Assembly (NCBI GenBank): GCA_024231375.1 | Contig: JAAEQP010000372.1 | Coordinates: 1-9,694 of the forward strand | DNA: 9,694 bases | Reading direction: 5' to 3' | Source of the DNA: a bacterium | GTDB taxonomy: Bacteria > Hydrogenedentota > Hydrogenedentia > Hydrogenedentiales > SLHB01 | Shown: piece by piece, positions 1 through 6,924 of the stretch | Layout: each line of letters begins with the position of its first letter | Numbering within the stretch: position 1 is the stretch's first letter | The notes under the pieces: model-generated | The model's database searches: none | Told to the model about the DNA's origin: nothing | The model's input: the letters and a program-made list of their open reading frames with translations, nothing else | Program-made: the position numbers and the translations under genes

Positions 1-110
1 GTCCCCAGCCAAGGGATGCGCACAGCGCACCGCACGACGTTCGGCGTGATCGGGATTGCGCCTTCGTCCCCATTCCGTTTACCATGGAGATCCAATGACG
101 ATTATGTCCT

Positions 111-130
111 GGGAGGATCAGGGAGGATCA
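111..130 (+). repeat. Tandem 10-base duplication containing the manC ribosome-binding site
   Basis: GGGAGGATCA occurs twice head to tail (111-120 and 121-130), directly before AC-ATG at 133. The second copy places GGAGG 6 bases from the start, which is good Shine-Dalgarno spacing. The first copy is 10 bases further out and is probably too far to serve this ATG. The repeat supports 133 as the start and could slip to one or three copies. Confidence 0.75.
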
Positions 131-132
131 AC

Positions 133-1254
133 ATGCGGAATGACCAGACGATGCAGCGTGTGGGTGTCATCATGGCCGGAGGATCGGGCGAACGGTTCTG
201 GCCTTTGTCGCGTCGCAAGCGGCCCAAGCAGCTCCTGCGGCTCACGAGCGAGACCCAAACCATGCTGGGCGAAGCGGTTGAGCGCATCGCACCCCTGGTC
301 GCGGCCGAGCATGTCTATGTCGTTACAGGAGAACATCTTGTAGATCCCATCCGTGAAGCCGGCATCGGCGTGCCCGACGAGAACGTCATCGCCGAGCCCT
401 GCAAGCGCAACACGGCCGGCGCCCTTATGTATGCCGCCGCCCACTTGCTGGCCAAGTACGGCGGCGACGGGTCCAACCTCTCCATGGCCGTCACCACGGC
501 GGACCATCTCGTGGGCAAACCCGACCTGTTCGTGGCAACCCTGGACGCCGCTCTGTCCGCGGCCGAGCGCGAAGACGCCCTCGCCACCCTTGGCGTGGTG
601 CCCGACCGCCCGGAGACGGGGTACGGCTACATCCAGACCGAAGGAGACGTGCTGGAAGGCGGTTCGCCGGGGGTCGACGTGTTCAGCGTATCGGCGTTTC
701 ACGAAAAACCCAATCGGGAGCAAGCCGAGGAATTCATCGCCACGGGCCGCTATTTCTGGAACAGTGGCATGTTCTTCTGGAAAGTGTCCACCTTCCTCAG
801 CGAATTCGATCAGGCCCGCCCGGAATTCGCCCAAATCACCCGCGACATGGCCGAAGCCATGGGCCGGGGCGACGATCAAGCGGTTCGCACCTCGTTCGAG
901 GGCCTCGAGGACATCTCCATCGACTACGCGCTCATGGAACACGCGGACCGCGTGCTCATGGCCCGGGCCGAGTTCCCCTGGGACGACGTGGGCGCGTGGC
1001 CCGCGCTCGAGCGGACGTACGGTTCCGACGACGACGGCAACGTGGCCATCGGCGACCCGGTGCTGGTCGATGTGAAGGACTGCATCGTCTACAACGATCC
1101 CGGCGCGGACGCCATGGCCGTGGGCGTTGTCGGCGTGGAAGATCTGGTGGTTGTTGTCACCAAAGACGCCGTTCTCGTTGCGCCCAAAGACCGGGCGCAG
1201 GACGTGAAGAAGGTTGTGACGGAGCTGAAAGAGCGCGGAAGCGGGTTGGTGTAA
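133..1254 (+). CDS. manC: Mannose-1-phosphate guanylyltransferase (GDP-mannose pyrophosphorylase), single-domain type
   Basis: Makes GDP-mannose from GTP and mannose-1-phosphate in the cytoplasm, feeding mannose, fucose or rhamnose branches of surface polysaccharide and glycoprotein synthesis. The 373-residue product shows the nucleotidyltransferase signature near its N-terminus (GGSGERFWPLS at 16-26, then RPKQ at 30-33), EPCKRNTAGA at 88-97, TTADH at 121-125, ETGYGYI at 161-167, the sugar-binding FHEKP at 189-193, WNSGMF at 209-214 and WDDVGAW at 283-289. Length and motifs fit the roughly 350-370 residue monofunctional class. The C-terminal phosphomannose isomerase domain of the bifunctional (about 470-residue) class is absent. 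The frame is open upstream to an ATG at 16, but I chose the ATG at 133 because GGAGG lies 6 bases before it and because the signature motif should sit close to the N-terminus. The ATG at 151 is a less likely alternative. No neighbouring glycan genes are in the window. Confidence 0.95.
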   Translation: MRNDQTMQRVGVIMAGGSGERFWPLSRRKRPKQLLRLTSETQTMLGEAVERIAPLVAAEHVYVVTGEHLVDPIREAGIGVPDENVIAEPCKRNTAGALMYAAAHLLAKYGGDGSNLSMAVTTADHLVGKPDLFVATLDAALSAAEREDALATLGVVPDRPETGYGYIQTEGDVLEGGSPGVDVFSVSAFHEKPNREQAEEFIATGRYFWNSGMFFWKVSTFLSEFDQARPEFAQITRDMAEAMGRGDDQAVRTSFEGLEDISIDYALMEHADRVLMARAEFPWDDVGAWPALERTYGSDDDGNVAIGDPVLVDVKDCIVYNDPGADAMAVGVVGVEDLVVVVTKDAVLVAPKDRAQDVKKVVTELKERGSGLV

Positions 1255-1283
1255 CCCATGTTCCCGGTCTGATCTGTAAACAA

Positions 1284-1358
1284 GGTTACCGGTTTGGACC
1301 GGGGTGAGGGGTCTTGAAACCAGTCACATCGTATCCGCTTCTCAAGCCGAGGGTAACC
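1284..1358 (+). repeat. Intergenic inverted repeats between manC and the membrane-protein gene
   Basis: The 108-base gap holds no gene. A short hairpin CCGGT-TTGG-ACCGG lies at 1289-1302 without a following T-run, so it is not a convincing terminator. A separate 7-base pair, GGTTACC (1284-1290) and GGTAACC (1352-1358), could fold the leader so that it covers part of the GAGGG ribosome-binding site (1349-1353). Both are visible in the sequence; any function is conjecture. Confidence 0.3.
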
Positions 1359-1362
1359 GAGG

Positions 1363-3795
1363 ATGACGCCCAGGCATCTGCAACCGGCCCTTATCCTCAT
1401 CAGCGCGGCCTGTATCGCCTATCAGGTCGCCTTGGTCCGCACCTTCGCCGTCATGCAGTGGCACCATTTCGCCCACATGATCATCAGCATGGCCATGTTG
1501 GGCTTCGGGGCCAGCGGCGCTCTGCTTGCGGTCACACGACCCTGGGTCGCAGGCCGTGAACCGGTTCTCCTTCGCTTCGCGGCGTGGCTCGCTGTCGTTG
1601 GCCTGCCCGGTTGCTTCCTGCTCGGCGTCCACATCCCCTTCGAAACCTTCCGGCTAACCGTCGAGCCCATGCAGATGGTTTACGTGGGGGCGCTCTATCT
1701 CGTGTTGGCCATTCCCTTTGGGCTGATGGCCATATGCATCGCGCTCGCGTTCATGGCGAATCCGGAACGGGTGGGCCGGGTCTACGGAGTCAACATGCTG
1801 GGGTCCGGTCTCGGAGCGGCCGGCGCGGTGGCCCTGCTGCACATGGCCCACCCCGCACACATCCCCTTCCTTCTGACCCCAGTTGTTGCGGCGGGCGCAG
1901 CTCTGTTGAGCGTCGGCGTTGCCCGGTCGCGTTTCGCACGGACACTCGCCCTGATTGTGCCGGTCCTGGTCCTGGCGGGTGCTGTTTGGATGTGCGGGCG
2001 CCCTCCCGCGTTGCCGCTGTCGGAGTACAAGCCCCTGTCCTACGCTCTCCAGCTTCCGGACGCCCGCGTCATTGCCGAGGCCCACGGTCCGTTGGCCGTC
2101 CTGACGGCCGTCGAGTCGGACCAGATTCGCGAGACCCCCGGCCAGGTGTCGGGATATCCCTGGGAGCGGCTGGGACCCTTCCCCCCGCAGGTTGGCGTCT
2201 TCTTCGACGGGAACGGTCCGTCACCCGTACATCGGTTCGACGGCGACCTGGCGCCCTTCGCTTACCTGGATTACGTGACCGGCGCCGTGGCGTACCGCCT
2301 CGTCGATGCCCCACACGCATTCGTCATTGGGGCGGGCGGCGGCACGGAGATCCTGTCCGCCTTGTCCCACGGATCGGCGCACGTGACCGCAGTAGAACTC
2401 GACCCGAACGTCGTGCGTCTGGTGGACGACCGGCTGGGCGCGTTCTCCGGCTGCCCCTACGGGCGGGACGACGTCACCTTGGTCGTCGCCGAGGGCCGCG
2501 GATTCGCGCAAGGCGCCCGCGGCGAATTCGACTTGATTCATGTCCCATCGACCGGTGGATTCGCCACGGCTTCGGCCGGTGTGCTCACGCTGAGTGAGAG
2601 TTATCTCTATACCGTTGAGTCATTTGTGGCGTTTCTGGACCGCCTGTCGCCCGAGGGGGTCCTCGTGATGGACTGCTGGCTGCAGGTGCCGCCCCGAAAC
2701 GCGCTGAAACTGTTTGCCACGGCGGTCGAAGCCTGTGAAACGGCGGGAATCGCCGAACCCGGCCGCCATCTGCTGTTCGTTCGGTCCTGGAACAACGCCA
2801 CCATCTGCGTGAGCCGCTCAGCCTTGAGCGACGACCACATCGCGGCGGTGCGGGCCTTCTGCGAGTCGCGGGGCTTCGACATCTGCCATCTGCCCGGCAT
2901 GCGGCCGGGCGAGGCGAATCAGTTCACGGTGCTGCCCGACACGGGTACGACTTACCACGAGGCAGCGGCACGAATTCTTGACCCCGAGACGCGCGACGCG
3001 TTTCTCCATGCATATCCCTTCTACGTACAGCCCGCCACGGACGACCGCCCCTTCTTCTTCCGGTTCTTCAAGTGGAAGCACCTGACCTGGTTCCTAGGGA
3101 AGGAAGGGCCGGGCCTGCCCTTCGTTGAATGGGGATACGTGGTGCTCATCGCGACCGTGGTACAGAGCGTGGTCGCTGGACTGGTGTTCGTGCTCCTACC
3201 GGTGGCCGTGTTCCGGCGGCGCGCAATTCGAGGCGGGAAAGGGCGCATCCTAGTCTACTTCGGGTGTCTTGGTCTGGCCTACATGGCCCTCGAAATCGCC
3301 ATGATTCAGCGGCTCATGCTGTTCCTGGCGTCGCCCGTGCTCGCCATGGCCGCCGTGTTGACCGCGTTCCTCGTGTTCTCGGGGCTGGGCAGTCTGTACG
3401 CCGACCGCCGCATCGTGGGGCTCGGACGCCCCGTCGGCGGGATTGCAGTGAGCGCGTTGGCCTTCCTCGTCCTGATGCCGGTGCTGTTCCGAGTGGGTTG
3501 CGGATGGCCGGTCGTCGTGCGCGCGGTGGCAGCGGTGGTGTTCCTCGCGCCCATGGCCTTCTTCATGGGCATGCCCTTTCCCATGGGGTTGCAGCGCGTC
3601 TCACGCACGGCTCCGGGCTACATGCCTTGGGCCTGGGCCGTCAACGGATGCGCGTCGGTGACCGGGGCTTCCCTGGCCCCGCTCCTGGCGCTGCATTGCG
3701 GATTCCGGCTGGTTCTGGGGTTCGCCGCACTTCTCTATGCCGTGGCGGCGCTCACCTTGGGCCGTTCGGGGAATGGACGGTCGTCGCCCGGATAG
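1363..3795 (+). CDS. Polytopic membrane protein with central spermidine-synthase-like (SAM-binding Rossmann) domain
   Basis: An 810-residue inner-membrane protein of unknown reaction. About six or seven hydrophobic helices (roughly residues 6-210) precede a soluble domain (about 215-575), followed by six to eight more helices (about 590-800). The soluble domain has a nucleotide-binding loop VIGAGGGTE (321-329), an acidic strand end VELDP (344-348) and EGRGF (377-381), as in spermidine synthase and class I methyltransferases. The usual spermidine synthase D-S-x-D-P segment is replaced by HVPSTGG (393-399), followed by LSESYLYTVESF. PATDDRPFFF (557-566) closes the soluble part. The C-terminal helices carry GMPFPMGL (735-742) and WAWAVNGCASVTGASLAP (756-773), which I recognise from environmental fused spermidine-synthase-like membrane proteins. 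True polyamine synthesis is therefore doubtful. A GAGGG 9 bases before the ATG supports the start. It lies 108 bases after manC with no clear terminator between, so the two may be co-transcribed. The TAG stop is 5 bases from the stop of the convergent operon. Confidence 0.85.
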   Translation: MTPRHLQPALILISAACIAYQVALVRTFAVMQWHHFAHMIISMAMLGFGASGALLAVTRPWVAGREPVLLRFAAWLAVVGLPGCFLLGVHIPFETFRLTVEPMQMVYVGALYLVLAIPFGLMAICIALAFMANPERVGRVYGVNMLGSGLGAAGAVALLHMAHPAHIPFLLTPVVAAGAALLSVGVARSRFARTLALIVPVLVLAGAVWMCGRPPALPLSEYKPLSYALQLPDARVIAEAHGPLAVLTAVESDQIRETPGQVSGYPWERLGPFPPQVGVFFDGNGPSPVHRFDGDLAPFAYLDYVTGAVAYRLVDAPHAFVIGAGGGTEILSALSHGSAHVTAVELDPNVVRLVDDRLGAFSGCPYGRDDVTLVVAEGRGFAQGARGEFDLIHVPSTGGFATASAGVLTLSESYLYTVESFVAFLDRLSPEGVLVMDCWLQVPPRNALKLFATAVEACETAGIAEPGRHLLFVRSWNNATICVSRSALSDDHIAAVRAFCESRGFDICHLPGMRPGEANQFTVLPDTGTTYHEAAARILDPETRDAFLHAYPFYVQPATDDRPFFFRFFKWKHLTWFLGKEGPGLPFVEWGYVVLIATVVQSVVAGLVFVLLPVAVFRRRAIRGGKGRILVYFGCLGLAYMALEIAMIQRLMLFLASPVLAMAAVLTAFLVFSGLGSLYADRRIVGLGRPVGGIAVSALAFLVLMPVLFRVGCGWPVVVRAVAAVVFLAPMAFFMGMPFPMGLQRVSRTAPGYMPWAWAVNGCASVTGASLAPLLALHCGFRLVLGFAALLYAVAALTLGRSGNGRSSPG

Positions 3796-3800
3796 TGCCG

Positions 3801-4571
3801 CTACTGCCGCGACGCCAGAATTGCCGCGCCGATGGCCCCGGTCATTTGCGGGTCGGACACGACCGACACGGGCTCGTCGAGCACGGACGACACGGCGTCG
3901 GCCATGCCGGATACGAGTGCCACGCCTCCCGTGAACGCGATGGGGGTGTCCACGTGACGCCCCGCCATGGCGGCCAACCGCTTGGCGATGGAGTTCTGCA
4001 CGCCGGCCACGATGTCTTCGCCGGGAATGCCTGACGCCAGGAGTCCGATGATTTCCGTCTCGGCGAATACCACGCACATGCTGCTGATGGCAGCGGGCTG
4101 TTTGCTTCGGCCGGCGAGTTCGCCCAGGTCGTTCAAACCCACCTCAAGACGAGACGCCACCACCTCGAGGAACCGGCCCGTCCCGGCGGCGCATCGGTCG
4201 TTCATGGAGAAATCCTGCACGGCCCCGGACTCGGTCAACCGGATGAGCTTGCTGTCCTGCCCGCCGATTTCGATGACGGTCATGGTGTCTGGCGCGAGAT
4301 GGCGCACGCCGCAGGCGTGGCAGGTGATCTCGGTGATGGTGGTGTCGGTGAACCCGAGGTTGTTTCGGCCATAGCCCGTGGCCACGGTCTTGTCCACGGC
4401 CGAACGGTCCAGGCCGTTGTCCTTCAGCACACGGTCGAAGAGCTGTTCGGCAAGGGCTTCCTGCTGCACGCCTTGGTCCGCCGTGGCAACGGCGACAATT
4501 TCGGCCTTGTCCGAGTCGTACAGCGCGATCTTGATCGCGCGGGAGCCTGCATCGATTCCTGCGTATATCAC
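3801..4571 (-). CDS. ATP-dependent activator/reductase of 2-hydroxyacyl-CoA dehydratase family (HgdC/YjiL type)
   Basis: A 256-residue BadF/BadG-type ASKHA ATPase. In this family a homodimer bridges one [4Fe-4S] cluster and couples ATP hydrolysis to injecting low-potential electrons into a dehydratase or double-cubane protein. Visible are the phosphate loop GIDAGS (5-10), TGYGRN (65-70), IEIGGQDSK (100-108), the first cluster cysteine in MNDRCAAGTG (Cys127), the second in SSMCVVFAETE (Cys166) and FTGGVA (213-218). These positions match the classical activator's Cys127/Cys166 as I remember them. The start is GTG at 4571: GGAGG lies 5 bases upstream, the product begins VIYAGIDAG as expected, and the GTGA overlap ties it to the preceding gene. 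The frame stays open to 5084, but that extension lies inside the neighbour and has no family resemblance. One oddity is CHAC (84-87) where relatives usually have CHARG or CHAKG. It is the only activator in the operon, so it presumably serves all three partners. Confidence 0.93.
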   Translation of the reverse strand: MIYAGIDAGSRAIKIALYDSDKAEIVAVATADQGVQQEALAEQLFDRVLKDNGLDRSAVDKTVATGYGRNNLGFTDTTITEITCHACGVRHLAPDTMTVIEIGGQDSKLIRLTESGAVQDFSMNDRCAAGTGRFLEVVASRLEVGLNDLGELAGRSKQPAAISSMCVVFAETEIIGLLASGIPGEDIVAGVQNSIAKRLAAMAGRHVDTPIAFTGGVALVSGMADAVSSVLDEPVSVVSDPQMTGAIGAAILASRQ

Positions 4572-5950
4572 ATCGTCCTCCGGTCTCGTACCGTCTCTAC
4601 CAACGCTCCCAGGCGGGTTCGCAGTCCCGGCTCGAGCGCATCGCACAGCGGCGGGACCTCGATCTCCAAGGTCGGGAGACCCAACCGTTCGCTCACCGCG
4701 TTGCGTATCACGGTTCCTTCCACGGCGCAGTGGCTTGCGCCCGGTATCCGCGACACCAGCACCGCCTCCGCGCCAAACGTCTCCACATCCCGGCATACCC
4801 GGTCGGCCCGGTCCCTCACACTGCCCACCATGGGGTCCGCCAACGCCATCCGCGCCAGCGCTTCCATGGGCGCCATATCCTCGGGGATAGCGTCCAGTGC
4901 GTGGGAGAACAGGTACTCCGACCCGCACACCCGGCCGCCGCAGTCTTCCAGGAGGTTCATCACCCGGAGGTCCGCCACGGGGTTGACCCAATATACACGA
5001 ACAGCGTCGGGCGAGAGAACTCCCAGGCCCGCGTCCACGCGCCGGCGGACCTCGGTCAGCAAGTCCTCCAGCACGAGCACGCATTCTTCGCGGTCGGAAC
5101 AGAAGTGGAGCGCCAGCATTTCGGCTATCAACATTTCCAGGGCCGGCATGGGACAGACCTCGGCCGTGTAGGCGGCATGACGCAGATCCCGCAACCGGTC
5201 GCGCACGCGGTTGGCCACGCGGATTCCGTCGGCCAAGGCGTCATCGGTCAGCGTCGCGCCGGCCGCGTGTTCGACGGCGCCGCGGACACGTTCAAGCTCT
5301 GATTTGACGAAGGCGACCTGGCTCGCGGCGGCCCGAAATCCACCGGGCAGATCGACGCCCGGTTCACCTGGGTCCGGTGCGCGACGATGCGGCATCTCCC
5401 ACCACAGAATGGGATAGCCCAATCCGTTCAAGCGCTGCGCGATGGCGGAGAAATCGTCGCATACGGCACCCACGCTGCACGTGAGCAGGTCGGGGATGGG
5501 GAAGTGGGCCTCCGTCAGAAAGGCGCCCAGCATGGCGCGCACGGGACAGTGCGATTCGTCGATACCCAGTTGGTCCGCCACCTCGAGCAAGCCCGCGCTT
5601 AACTCCATCACGCAGGGAATCCACCATGCGCCGTCGGGGTAGAAGGCGGTGACGTTCGGCAACGCGTAGGCGAGGACGGGCACCGTGCCGAGGTCTTTCA
5701 TTGCGCCCACCAGCACCTTGCCCTGGGCGCGGGCTTCACGAAGACGGTCCTCCTCGGTGAGTAGGAAGTTCCACAATCGCAGGGCGGCGGGCGAGTTGTC
5801 ATAAAGCAGCCGCGTGAGCCGCAGGTCGCCGTCGGCCGCGTGACGGCCGATGGGTCCGCCGTAGGCCGGTTCACGCAGGCCTCCTCGAACGAGGTCCGCG
5901 TAGCGGACGTCCCATTCTTCGAGTCCGATGCGGCACGGGTCGCCCGTCAT
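4568..5950 (-). CDS. 2-hydroxyacyl-CoA dehydratase/HgdB-family protein, long divergent member (460 aa)
   Basis: A 460-residue protein that I assign to the HgdB/HgdA-BcrB/BcrC (2-hydroxyacyl-CoA dehydratase D-component) family with moderate confidence, from overall layout and context. It has an N-terminal extension of about 75 residues, then a Rossmann-like half starting GKVLVGAMKDLGTVPVLAYA (77-96), a Cys-containing stretch SHCPVRAMLGAF (133-144) and LLTCSVGAVCDDF (155-167). An alpha-helical middle contains MPALEMLIAEMLAL (268-281). The second half has VRVYWVNPVADLR (317-329), SRIPGASHC (400-408) and a closing RLGLPTLEIEV (422-432) followed by a helix, where relatives have a conserved IETD-type segment. 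Thirteen cysteines are present (6, 113, 135, 158, 164, 266, 284, 290, 337, 342, 386, 408, 436), enough for cluster ligation. Start ATG at 5950 overlaps the preceding stop (ATGA) and has GGAG 8 bases upstream. It may pair with the 325-residue protein as a heterodimer. The substrate is unknown. Confidence 0.82.
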   Translation of the reverse strand: MTGDPCRIGLEEWDVRYADLVRGGLREPAYGGPIGRHAADGDLRLTRLLYDNSPAALRLWNFLLTEEDRLREARAQGKVLVGAMKDLGTVPVLAYALPNVTAFYPDGAWWIPCVMELSAGLLEVADQLGIDESHCPVRAMLGAFLTEAHFPIPDLLTCSVGAVCDDFSAIAQRLNGLGYPILWWEMPHRRAPDPGEPGVDLPGGFRAAASQVAFVKSELERVRGAVEHAAGATLTDDALADGIRVANRVRDRLRDLRHAAYTAEVCPMPALEMLIAEMLALHFCSDREECVLVLEDLLTEVRRRVDAGLGVLSPDAVRVYWVNPVADLRVMNLLEDCGGRVCGSEYLFSHALDAIPEDMAPMEALARMALADPMVGSVRDRADRVCRDVETFGAEAVLVSRIPGASHCAVEGTVIRNAVSERLGLPTLEIEVPPLCDALEPGLRTRLGALVETVRDRRTM

Positions 5951-6924
5951 CGCAGCATCTCCACAAACGCCTCGATCCGCGACCGAACGCGACCCCCGTC
6001 ATATCCCCCGTAGGCGATATCGACCGCCAACATGGGGAGATCGGCCCATTCCTTCATGCGTTGTGCTTCGGCATGCCACGTGTCGCACCACGTGTACCGG
6101 TGAAACAGGATGCCCTCGACCCCACGTTCCTCGAACGCGTCTTTGAGCCACCGATACAGGCGTCCGTTGGGTCGTTGGAAGGCGTCGGGAATCCGGCCGA
6201 AATAGGCGTCCGCCAATTCGCCCAACGGATCGTCGCGCAGGCGGCGCCGGTCGAAGGGGGCGGGCTCTCCCCGCTCCCCCGACGCCGTCGCATCCAACAC
6301 CACGCGACCCCCGGCTTGCTCTACCAAGTCAAGAAACCCTCCCGGCTCCATGTCCTCGATCAGCAGCGGACCGCCCACCAACGCCAAGGCCGGACCACCG
6401 GACGGAGCCGCTCCGGCCTCATCGAGTGCGACGATGCCTTCGCGATGGAAGGCCATCAATGCCCGCGCGCGGGCCAATCCGGATTGCGTGGGCCAGGCAT
6501 GACGCAGGGCTTCGCGCGTCGCGTTGAATTGCTCCAGCGTGTCCGCCAGTACGGCTGTGGACGGCGCGCTGCCTCCCTGCATCACCAGGAACCGTCCAAG
6601 CCGCATCAGTTCGTCGCGATAGAGTCCGTGGGCGTCCGGAGATTCGACGGTCGCGGGCACGTGCATGAGGAAGACGGGCGCCGACTCCGCCACCATCTCG
6701 GACGCCCGCCGCATCTGGTCGCACGCGGTCGTCATCACGACCACAGCGCCGGGATGGCGCATGGCGGTCTCCGAAAAGGCGACCGCGTACGGACACATGC
6801 CCATGGCCGCGCCCGACGCAAACAGCCCCGTCGCGCGGGAAGGCGCAGTTCGGCACGGGTGCATGCCATGGGCCGCGATCCATTCAGCGGGCACAAAGGG
6901 GCAACTGTAGAGGACGCTCGTCAT
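5947..6924 (-). CDS. 2-hydroxyacyl-CoA dehydratase/HgdB-family protein, short member (325 aa)
   Basis: A 325-residue member of the 2-hydroxyacyl-CoA dehydratase subunit family, shorter than the usual 370-430. The N-terminal half starts almost at once with VLYSCPFVPAEWIAAHGMHP (4-23), the family's segment for approaching the cluster. It continues with GMCPYAVAF (42-50) and TTACDQMRR (65-73), a typical cluster-cysteine context. The C-terminal half has PALALVGGPLL (178-188), FHRYTWCDTWHAEAQRMKEW (274-293) and the end motif SRIEAFVEMLR (315-325), where relatives have TRIEAFxE. Only five cysteines are present (8, 24, 44, 68, 280). Cys44, Cys68 and Cys280 are the best cluster-ligand candidates. Start ATG at 6924 overlaps the upstream stop as ATGA. 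The nearest GGAG is about 17 bases upstream, so translation probably depends on coupling. It also overlaps the next gene by 4 bases. It is probably a partner of the 460-residue protein, in the style of HgdAB or BcrBC pairs. Confidence 0.88.
   Translation of the reverse strand: MTSVLYSCPFVPAEWIAAHGMHPCRTAPSRATGLFASGAAMGMCPYAVAFSETAMRHPGAVVVMTTACDQMRRASEMVAESAPVFLMHVPATVESPDAHGLYRDELMRLGRFLVMQGGSAPSTAVLADTLEQFNATREALRHAWPTQSGLARARALMAFHREGIVALDEAGAAPSGGPALALVGGPLLIEDMEPGGFLDLVEQAGGRVVLDATASGERGEPAPFDRRRLRDDPLGELADAYFGRIPDAFQRPNGRLYRWLKDAFEERGVEGILFHRYTWCDTWHAEAQRMKEWADLPMLAVDIAYGGYDGGRVRSRIEAFVEMLR

Noticed and set aside
16..132. 39-codon N-terminal extension of manC
   Set aside because: The ATG at 16 has an AAGGG directly adjacent (no proper spacing), and the extension would push the N-terminal nucleotide-binding motif unusually far in.
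118..942. Long open frame (274 codons) antisense to manC
   Set aside because: It is a GC-rich shadow of manC with His/Gly/Arg-rich composition and no recognisable domain; manC on the other strand has all family motifs.
1289..1302. Hairpin after manC as an intrinsic terminator
   Set aside because: The 5-bp stem is short and is followed by GGTGAGGGG rather than a T-run.
4572..5084. Upstream extension of the activator frame by 171 codons
   Set aside because: The stretch is Arg/Gly/Pro-rich, overlaps the coding region of the 460-residue protein, and the activator family begins right at the GTG at 4571, which has its own ribosome-binding site.
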